DNA from: an uncultured Kineothrix sp.
GTDB lineage: Bacteria > Bacillota > Clostridia > Lachnospirales > Lachnospiraceae
Direction: 5' to 3'
DNA: 27,670 nt
NCBI GenBank assembly: GCA_910588855.1
Contig: CAJUSR010000021.1
Coordinates: 3,496-31,165, forward strand
Below are positions 22,455-27,670 of the stretch, one piece after another; positions within the stretch are counted from its first letter, which is position 1, and each line of letters starts with the position of its first letter. The notes beneath the pieces were generated by a model that searched no databases, was not told the origin of the DNA, and saw nothing but the letters and a program-made list of their open reading frames with translations. Position numbers and translations under genes: made by a program.

Positions 22455-22600
22455 TTTTAGAAGCCAAAAAACTGAAAAATTACAAAACAGGAGATTCGTT
22501 TAGGAAAATAGAAGGCTTTTAGAATCTAAAAACCAGAAAGCACAAAATCAGGCGAATAATTCAGGAAGACGAAAAGTTTTTAAAAACTGAAAACCCGGAT
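22455..22600 (+). repeat. About 61-bp imperfect tandem repeat directly 3' of the surface gene
   Basis: Unit 1 (22455-22516) and unit 2 (22517-22576) both start TTTTAGAA and share blocks AAAAA, GAAA, ACAAAA, CAGG and AGGAA in order. A third partial unit (TTTTTAAAAACTGAAAACCCGG) follows. The array starts 16 bases after the stop codon. It may be a rearranged remnant of the missing 3' end of the gene. Confidence 0.6.
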
Positions 22601-22602
22601 AA

Positions 22603-22864
22603 TTAATTGTAAAACAAATCACTTCTGGCTTTAAATAAGGGAACGGTATGCCCCAAATAAACCATACCGTTCCCAAAACTTTGCCCAATCGTTTGCTTGG
22701 CTGTCTTGTTGCACAAGTGAATCAGTCTGTAGCCCTCAACCGTAATAAGCACATAATATAAGCCCTCGTCAATCAGCATTCTGTGAAGCTGCCGCTTCTT
22801 TTTCCTGCCAGTCTAAAAAACCATGCCAAATACGTTTATGTCTAAATACCGTTTCTACAAACAT
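22603..22864 (-). pseudogene. Unrecognised frameshifted reading frame pair
   Basis: On the minus strand an ATG at 22864 gives 31 residues (MFVETVFRHKRIWHGFLDWQ, then EKEAAASQNAD). An overlapping frame from 22779 gives 58 residues starting MLIDEGLYYVLITVEGYRL and ending KARSDLFYN at 22603. The two frames overlap by 11 bases and read like one protein split by a frameshift. No ribosome site precedes either start, and a strong inverted repeat lies inside the second frame. I do not recognise the family. It may be a remnant of a longer gene or a chance frame. Confidence 0.35.
22639..22674. terminator. Perfect 12-bp stem hairpin
   Basis: GGGAACGGTATG (22639-22650) pairs with CATACCGTTCCC (22663-22674) around a 12-base loop. 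There is no T-run on the plus strand beyond AAAACTTT. It lies 200 bases after the surface protein gene and could be its transcript end or a processing site. Confidence 0.5.
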
Positions 22865-22913
22865 ATATTATCGTCAATACTTAACATTTACACCCACAAA
22901 GATAAATAAATAT

Positions 22914-22957
22914 AAGCTTTTTGATTGATTTTTACAGAATAAATCATAAAAAGCCTT
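22914..22957. terminator. Imperfect A/T-rich hairpin between divergent regions
   Basis: AAGCTTTTTGATT (22914-22926) pairs with AATCATAAAAAGC and the following TT (22942-22957), with small bulges. It could stop transcription in either direction ahead of the FlxA-like gene. Confidence 0.4.
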
Positions 22958-23078
22958 GCTTCCTACCTGTAAAAAATAGTAAAATATAGGTAAATTAATT
23001 ATGAAAGAAAACACACATAAGAAAAGATATGATACGTTATCTGGAATCGCCCTTTAGCAGGAGAAAGGAGATGTTTTT

Positions 23079-24038
23079 ATGGGAATTAGCAGCATAACGT
23101 CAACGAACAGTATGTCAGCCATGCAAATGGCTGCGCCAAACTTAAAAGACCAAAAAAGCAAAAACATTCAAAGCGATATTACAAACGCGCAACAGCAGAT
23201 GAAAAAGTTATCTTCCAAAGAAGACTTGTCTGCTAATGAAAAAACAAATGAACGGAAAAAGCTTCAAAAAGAAATATCCAGCCTCAACATAGAATTGAAG
23301 CAGTATCAAGAAGAACTCCGCAAATCACAGAAGAAAGAAGTTATGATGGCGGAGCTGCAAGAAGATACGAAACCTGCACCAGAAGAAAAAATGCAATCCG
23401 AAGCGGTCTCCCCAGATAGCGCAGACAAAAAAAGCCTGCCAGCCGATGAGAAACAGACCGCACAGCCGGGAACAGTCATCACCCAAAACAACGATGGCTC
23501 CGTTATTCTAAAAGATGCCGTAAGTCAAAGCAAAAACCAAAGCCAGATTCATAACGTAGATACCGGAAATAAACCGGTTGATGAGACCAAAGAAAAATCC
23601 GTTGATGTAGAAGAGGAAAAAGCAACTGATAATGATACGGATACCGACTCCAATTTATCTGCCCAAAAAATGCAGGCAATGGTATCGGCGGACTCTTCCC
23701 TACAACAGGCAAGCAATTTGGGAACCATTGTAGCCAAAACAAGAAACGGCATTGCTATTTTAAAGGGAGAAATCAATCAGGATGAAAACCGCGGCGTAGA
23801 CACGGAAAGGAAACAGGCAGAGCTTGAAAAGATGGAGAAGCAGGAACAACGGGCAATGACATACCAATTCTCTATTTTAGGCGAAGCAAACAATACAATG
23901 AAAGCAGCAACGGAAACCAACGCATCCGTAAAGGACAGTGTACCGGATAAGGCAGAAAATACCCTCTATATCAGCGGTTTGAATATGCCTCAGGACGAAC
24001 AGGAATTGCAGCAGAGGTTTTTCGTTTCGTTTGGGTAA
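23079..24038 (+). CDS. FlxA-like coiled-coil protein with an internal duplication
   Basis: 319 residues with an AAAGGAG site eight bases before the ATG. The N-terminal 100 residues (MGISSITSTNSMSAMQMAAP, then DITNAQQQMKKLSSKEDLSA and KKLQKEISSLNIELKQYQEE) match the FlxA-like family of short coiled coils. After an acidic, low-complexity stretch, a motif occurs twice: GTVITQNNDGSVILKDAVSQ near 131 and GTIVAKTRNGIAILKGEINQ near 214. A charged helix (ERKQAELEKMEKQEQRAMTY) follows. No signal peptide or membrane segment is seen, so it is cytosolic or exported by another route. FlxA-like proteins are often co-regulated with flagellar genes, but none is nearby and the function is unknown. It has its own terminator. 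Confidence 0.7.
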   Translation: MGISSITSTNSMSAMQMAAPNLKDQKSKNIQSDITNAQQQMKKLSSKEDLSANEKTNERKKLQKEISSLNIELKQYQEELRKSQKKEVMMAELQEDTKPAPEEKMQSEAVSPDSADKKSLPADEKQTAQPGTVITQNNDGSVILKDAVSQSKNQSQIHNVDTGNKPVDETKEKSVDVEEEKATDNDTDTDSNLSAQKMQAMVSADSSLQQASNLGTIVAKTRNGIAILKGEINQDENRGVDTERKQAELEKMEKQEQRAMTYQFSILGEANNTMKAATETNASVKDSVPDKAENTLYISGLNMPQDEQELQQRFFVSFG

Positions 24039-24062
24039 TTAAAGGGAAACAGGCAAAACTTA

Positions 24063-24104
24063 TGGATGCCCCTGTATTTTACAGGAGGCATCCATTTTGT
24101 TTTT
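24063..24104 (+). terminator. Strong intrinsic terminator of the FlxA-like gene
   Basis: TGGATGCcCCTGT (24063-24075) pairs with ACAGGaGGCATCCA (24081-24094) around a short loop, followed by TTTTGTTTTT. It lies 24 bases past the stop codon. Confidence 0.9.
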
Positions 24105-24108
24105 ACTT

Positions 24109-24149
24109 GGACTCCTTTGTTTTTTCCCAGACTCTTTTGTTTTTTCCTA
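24109..24149. repeat. Two about 20-bp T-rich direct repeats
   Basis: Two adjacent T-rich units, at 24109-24129 and 24130-24149, share GACTC and TTTGTTTTTTCC, and GATTTTTTACT follows at 24150. They sit between two convergent genes and probably arose by slippage. Confidence 0.6.
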
Positions 24150-24206
24150 GATTTTTTACTTTTATAATAATCTATTTCTTTTCTACACCCCATAACCAAA
24201 TCCCCC

Positions 24207-25538
24207 TTAGTACCCATACCGCTTTCTATATTTCATAAACACAAAAGCGGACAAGGCAAGCGCCATCAATTCCGCTGCAGGAGTTGCCAGCCAGATGCCG
24301 TTCACCCCAAGGAGCAAAGGAAGCACAATCATAGTGATGAGCATAAATACGAACGACCTGGAAAATGCAAGGACAGCCGAAACAATCCCATTAGATAATG
24401 CGGTAAACATCCCACTGGCAAAGATGTTAAATCCGATAAAGCACAATGCAGCCGTGCATATCCGGTTCCCCGTAACCGCCAGTTCATGCACCGGATTATC
24501 CGGCCTGACAAATACAGACACCAGAGGTCTTGTCAGCAAGCAGGATGCTGCAACCGTGATTACTGAAATAAATGCAATCACTTTCAAACTCACTGCCACC
24601 AGTTTTTTCAGTTTTTCATGGTTCTGTTCCCCATAGTAAAAGCTTAACATAGGCGCAACACCGTACGAATACCCTGTATAAAGCGAGCTGGCAAACATCA
24701 ACACATACATGATGATAGTGACAGCCGCAACTCCGTCCTCCCCAACATAATGGAGCATCGTCCAGTTAAACATCATGGTAATAATTCCCGTAACAAGCGC
24801 AGTCGCCATTTCCGAGCATCCGTTTGTAGCTGCATTGGCAAGAACCCTAAACCGGAATACCGGTTTCTTAAAATGCAGCAAGCTCTTTTTCCTGCTAAAA
24901 ACAAACAGTCCCACAACCGCCGTCACAGAATATCCAATCCCAGTTGCAACCGCCGCACCGCTAATCCCCATCGCAAATACCGCGATAAACAGATAGTCAA
25001 GCACCATATTCAAAACGCCGCCTGTCACAGAACAAATCAAGGAAAGGGTTGCTTTTTCACTGGCAATCATATACAGTGTAAAGTTGTTCATCAAAAGAAT
25101 CGGCACAGTGAACACCAAATAACGGCTTAAATATTCCACACAATACCCTTCCACATCGGCGGAAAGGTTCATCCCGGCAAAAATAGAATCCATTGCCAGA
25201 TATCCCACCAAACACATAATAACCCCCACAACCACATTGACCAGAATCAGAAACGTAAAGTCTTCCTTTGCCTCATCCGTTTTATGCTCCCCCATCTTTT
25301 TCATGATGACCGCACTTCCTCCAGTGGCAAGCATGGTAGAAATTGCCGTGACAAGCTGGATAACAGGCGCTGTCAGATTGATTGCCGAAAGCGCATCCGT
25401 ACCGATTAAATTCGATACAAACAGGCCGTCAACCATTGTATAAAAAGACATGAACACTGTCATAGCAATGGTTGGCACAGCAAATTTCAATATATTTTTC
25501 AATGTTACAGGTTTTTCATATACGTTTTGATTTTCCAT
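24207..25538 (-). CDS. MATE-family multidrug efflux pump (MepA-like)
   Basis: 443 residues from the ATG at 25538, which has GGAGG eight bases upstream; a TTG at 25553 also opens the frame. About 12 membrane segments occur in two homologous halves of the MATE fold. Typical segments are FAVPTIAMTVFMSFYTMVDG, NLIGTDALSAINLTAPVIQL in half 1 and GYSYGVAPMLSFYYGEQNHE in half 2. MATE pumps export cationic drugs or metabolites using a sodium or proton gradient. The gene is divergently transcribed from a MerR regulator, and its promoter has the 19-base spacer and dyad of MerR-activated genes. Its expression is therefore probably drug-inducible. Substrates are not predictable from sequence. Confidence 0.93.
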   Translation of the reverse strand: MENQNVYEKPVTLKNILKFAVPTIAMTVFMSFYTMVDGLFVSNLIGTDALSAINLTAPVIQLVTAISTMLATGGSAVIMKKMGEHKTDEAKEDFTFLILVNVVVGVIMCLVGYLAMDSIFAGMNLSADVEGYCVEYLSRYLVFTVPILLMNNFTLYMIASEKATLSLICSVTGGVLNMVLDYLFIAVFAMGISGAAVATGIGYSVTAVVGLFVFSRKKSLLHFKKPVFRFRVLANAATNGCSEMATALVTGIITMMFNWTMLHYVGEDGVAAVTIIMYVLMFASSLYTGYSYGVAPMLSFYYGEQNHEKLKKLVAVSLKVIAFISVITVAASCLLTRPLVSVFVRPDNPVHELAVTGNRICTAALCFIGFNIFASGMFTALSNGIVSAVLAFSRSFVFMLITMIVLPLLLGVNGIWLATPAAELMALALSAFVFMKYRKRYGY

Positions 25539-25582
25539 AAATTTTTCCTCCAATCACCTTGTCATTTCTTCCTGTATATCGT

Positions 25583-25613
25583 ATGATAAACCATACAGTA
25601 ACAGTACGGTCAA
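25583..25613 (-). promoter_or_regulatory. MerR-activated promoter with 19-bp spacer
   Basis: On the minus strand TTGACC (plus 25608-25613) and TATCAT (plus 25583-25588) are separated by 19 bases, the overlong spacer typical of MerR-family targets. The dyad ACCATAC-N7-GTACGGT (25590-25610) fills the spacer. It drives the MATE gene. Confidence 0.85.
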
Positions 25614-25641
25614 GCCCATAAATAGAAAAGGAAAAAATATT

Positions 25642-26460
25642 ATGAATAAAAAGGACAAACTTCTCACAATCGGCCAATTTGCTGCCATGCATGGAATCAA
25701 TAAAAAAACATTGATGTGGTATGATGAAATCGGACTGTTTAAGCCCGCCTCCATCAATCCCGAAAACGGATACCGCTGCTATAACTATTATCAAAGCCCC
25801 ATTTTGGAAACAATCCTCCTGCTCCGGGAACTGGACGTTTCCATCCAGGAAATACATGATTTCATGAAAAATCGTTCCGCGGCCAGCCTGAAAAGCCTTA
25901 TGGAAGATAAAATAGCCGACCTTAATCTGCGCATTGCCCACTTGCAGGCAGTCCGCACCACCCTATGTACGCACCACCGGAATATGTCTACCCTATTGAC
26001 AATGGATTTATCCGAAATCAGCATTGTTGAACGAAAAGAGCGCTCTCTGGTCACCGTCGATATCCATCGGGAAACCTCCTTTGAAGAGAAAGTGGAACTC
26101 ATCACTGCGGAAACGGAAAAATATCAATTAGGCCGCCTGCATGATGCTTCCTATGGCTCTATGATTCCCGTTTCCAGCCTGCTTGCCGGCAATTTTGACG
26201 ATTATTCCAAACTCTTTATTGAGATTCCCTTCCTTACATACCAGAAAGGCCTTCACATACCTCCTAACGGGAAATATTTAAGGGCCTTCCATAAAGGGGA
26301 TTGGGATAAACTTCCCCGGCGGTATGAAGAGATTTTCGCATTTGCCCGGAAACACAATCTGAAACTCCATGACTTTTCTTATGAAATGGGCATCAATGAA
26401 AATGTCATTGACCGGATTGAAGATTACATTGTGCAGATTGAAATCCCCATTGATGAATAA
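25642..26460 (+). CDS. MerR-family regulator with GyrI-like effector domain
   Basis: 272 residues. The N-terminal MerR helix-turn-helix reads LTIGQFAAMHGINKKTLMWY and NGYRCYNYYQ (residues 8-50). A dimerisation coiled coil follows at about 75-115. From about residue 130 a GyrI/BmrR-like effector domain is seen (ERKERSLVTVDIHRETSFEE, IPVSSLLAGNF, PNGKYLRAFHKGDWDKLPRR). BmrR-like proteins bind lipophilic drugs and activate a pump gene by twisting its promoter. The divergent MATE promoter with a 19-bp spacer fits this exactly. The ribosome site AAAAGG is modest. The gene may also repress itself, as the shared dyad lies just upstream. Confidence 0.92.
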   Translation: MNKKDKLLTIGQFAAMHGINKKTLMWYDEIGLFKPASINPENGYRCYNYYQSPILETILLLRELDVSIQEIHDFMKNRSAASLKSLMEDKIADLNLRIAHLQAVRTTLCTHHRNMSTLLTMDLSEISIVERKERSLVTVDIHRETSFEEKVELITAETEKYQLGRLHDASYGSMIPVSSLLAGNFDDYSKLFIEIPFLTYQKGLHIPPNGKYLRAFHKGDWDKLPRRYEEIFAFARKHNLKLHDFSYEMGINENVIDRIEDYIVQIEIPIDE

Positions 26461-26524
26461 CCCAAAATCATCCCCCTTCATAAAAGCCGCCTGCGCCATA
26501 AAGGCTGCAATTCACGCCAAATGA

Positions 26525-26543
26525 CTGTATAAGCTATATACAG
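26525..26543. promoter_or_regulatory. 7-bp inverted repeat at the start of the MATE pseudogene
   Basis: CTGTATA (26525-26531) and TATACAG (26537-26543) flank five bases immediately before the pseudogene ATG. It may have been an operator or a leader hairpin hiding the ribosome site. Confidence 0.4.
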
Positions 26544-26544
26544 A

Positions 26545-26909
26545 ATGAAAATACACTTGACCGACCACTTTGATTATAGACGCCTGCTCCGCTTTTCCCT
26601 GTCAGCTATCATAATGATTATCCGCACATCCATATACTGCATCGTAAATGGCTTCTTTGATTTAAATATAGTTAGAAAGTCGGTTTTCGCCCCCATAAAC
26701 CTGATTATGCCTGTTTTAATTGGCGTAGGCAGTATTGGCTTTATAATTACCAACTTATGCGCATTGCAGGAAATGACGATATCTCTGCTTATGGAATCAT
26801 CATGTATGTAAATATCATTTTTATAGCTGTTTATGTCGGGTATTCTTTAGGCAGATCCCCCATCGTAAGCTACAACTATGGGGCAGATTCACATTCCATT
26901 TTCATATAA
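26545..26909 (+). pseudogene. Second MATE efflux gene, internally deleted
   Basis: The first frame begins MKIHLTDHFDYRRLLRFSLS and continues with FFDLNIVRKSVFAPINLIMP, matching the first two helices of clostridial MATE pumps. After GSIGFIITN the frame changes. The next frame reads IAGNDDISAYGIIMYVNIIF and VYVGYSLGRSPIVSYNYGAD, which is a segment from about residue 240-290 of the same family, then stops at 26907. About 170 codons of the middle and the whole C-terminal third are missing. The deletion plus frame change leaves no functional pump. It follows the MerR gene by 84 bases, so it may once have been a second target of that regulator. Confidence 0.82.
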
Positions 26910-26955
26910 GGCATTCCCCTTTTTAAGCAAAACCAAAGCCTGATATATACTACAA

Positions 26956-26981
26956 AAATGGAGCCTATATAGGCTCCATTT
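26956..26981. terminator. Bidirectional terminator, 26-bp perfect palindrome
   Basis: AAATGGAGCCTAT is followed directly by its own inverted copy, ATAGGCTCCATTT. On the minus strand it continues TTGTAG, giving a TTTTTG end. It lies 56 bases past the hemerythrin stop and serves that transcript. Confidence 0.75.
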
Positions 26982-27037
26982 CCATCTTCCCAAACCGCAA
27001 ACTTGAAGTATATCCCGGCTTCTTTTACCTCTGTCTT

Positions 27038-27427
27038 TTATTCCGCAATTCTTTTATCTGTTTCCATAATATGTTCCACCAGCCAATCCGTAACAAACTT
27101 TAAAAGGTCTTGGATTGCCTGTTCCTGATTGTCGTCTATGGCTTCCAAATCCATCGTTTCCAGCTTATGCCTGAAATTATCGTGCTGCACCTTTTGGGTA
27201 AACATCCTTTTATACTGAATGCTTTCCATATAAGCTTCCTCATGCTCAAAATGCATCTTTGTATAATCTTTCAGCCTTTGGATAAGGCTTGCTATATTGT
27301 CAAACTTATCCGGCACAAACTCATTAATACATAACTGATATATTTCATCCGCTATCTCAAACAGGACTCTATGCTCGTTATCAATCGACTCAATCCCTAC
27401 TAAATATTCATCTTTTAATTCATACAT
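27038..27427 (-). CDS. Bacteriohemerythrin
   Basis: 129 residues from the ATG at 27427 (MYELKDEYLVGI), preceded by AGAAAGG; a GTG at 27469 is in frame but lacks a site. Iron-ligand residues by motif are His19 (IDNEHRVLF), His59 and Glu63 (HFEHEEAYM), His82 (QHDNF), and His119 with Asp124 (EHIMETD). The first histidine of the usual HxxxH pair is replaced by Gln78 in FTQKVQHDNF. The fold is a four-helix bundle with a di-iron site that binds oxygen. In anaerobes it is thought to deliver, store or scavenge oxygen. It stands alone with its own terminator and is soluble. Confidence 0.9.
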   Translation of the reverse strand: MYELKDEYLVGIESIDNEHRVLFEIADEIYQLCINEFVPDKFDNIASLIQRLKDYTKMHFEHEEAYMESIQYKRMFTQKVQHDNFRHKLETMDLEAIDDNQEQAIQDLLKFVTDWLVEHIMETDKRIAE

Positions 27428-27503
27428 ACTTATTCGCCTTTCTGGTTGTTTGCTTGTTTTTATACTCACCGATCATCCTCAGCCCATTCGGAAAACCTTC
27501 CCG

Positions 27504-27670
27504 TGGTTGCGCACGGTTCGTTTCGGAATTTGTCCTCCCTTCGGTCAGACACGAACCGGCGTTGCTATAATGTCTACCGACATTATGCCATGTCCTTCGG
27601 ACATGCCTTTTCCTTTGGTTGCGCACGGTTCGTTTCGGAATTTGTCCTCCCTTCGGTCAGACACGAACCG
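27504..27670 (-). repeat. Structured repeat array: two identical 55-bp units with hairpins
   Basis: The 55-bp sequence at 27504-27558 is repeated exactly at 27616-27670, which runs into the window end. Each unit ends in CGGTTCGT/ACGAACCG inverted arms. The 57 bases between contain ATAATGT/ACATTAT and CATGTCC-TTC-GGACATG, both perfect hairpins. A diverged relative is at 18474-18563. The array probably continues outside the window. It encodes no protein. Confidence 0.88.

Noticed and set aside
22225..22503. A 92-residue frame overlapping the 3' end of the surface protein gene, tested as a frameshifted sorting signal
   Set aside because: It contains no hydrophobic membrane stretch and no LPxTG-like order, so it does not supply the missing anchor.

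Overview
The window looks like chromosomal DNA of an anaerobic Firmicute of the Lachnospiraceae type (Blautia / Clostridium cluster XIVa-like). This is inferred from strong AAGGAGG-type ribosome binding sites, moderate-to-low GC, Tn4451/Tn916-family mobile genes, GPH sugar transport, ROK regulation, a MepA-like MATE pump and a FlxA-like protein. No rRNA, tRNA or CRISPR array was seen.

Layout. 1-1784: an 8-bp tandem repeat, then a decayed chemoreceptor gene (in-frame TAA, a 3' frameshift, no signalling tip). 1992-8453: a small P-loop kinase gene cut in two by a mobile element of about 5.95 kb. The C-terminal half lies at 1992-2266 and the N-terminal half at 8220-8453, both on the minus strand. 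The element (about 2267-8221) has imperfect terminal inverted repeats and a TnpX-like large serine recombinase next to its right end, with a TnpW-like small protein before it. A Tn916-style sigma factor/HTH_16 pair lies to the left, and the middle holds a three-gene cargo operon (alpha/beta-barrel protein, DUF3795 protein, WYL regulator). Its left 800 bases hold no gene but are dense with inverted and direct repeats.

8585-9950: a zinc-type macrodomain hydrolase gene downstream of an HTH regulator whose C-terminus resembles the C-terminal domain of the flagellar switch protein FliG. 10221-15876: a minus-strand catabolic region with a nucleoside phosphorylase (preceded by a 32-bp-period repeat array), a broken FMN-binding gene, a GPH-family transporter, a zinc sorbitol/xylitol-type dehydrogenase and a ROK regulator. 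Transporter, dehydrogenase and ROK regulator probably form one polyol/sugar uptake and oxidation module, with similar palindromes upstream of both the dehydrogenase and the ROK gene.

16005-18383: an AT-rich type II restriction-modification pair whose genes overlap by 11 bp, with its own promoter and a long leader hairpin. 18474-18563: one copy of a structured dispersed repeat whose relatives lie at 27504-27670. 18864-22439: a large secreted repeat protein ending in a truncated sortase-like motif. 23079-24038: a FlxA-like coiled-coil protein. 24207-26460: a MATE pump and a divergent MerR regulator sharing a 19-bp-spacer promoter with a clear dyad. 26545-26909: a second, decayed MATE gene with an internal deletion. 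27038-27427: a bacteriohemerythrin.

The strongest discovery is the base-level definition of the serine-recombinase element through the two halves of the interrupted kinase gene. After it come the HTH-FliG_C-like fusion, the paired palindrome-ended repeats and iterons inside the element, and the hairpin repeat family at the right edge.
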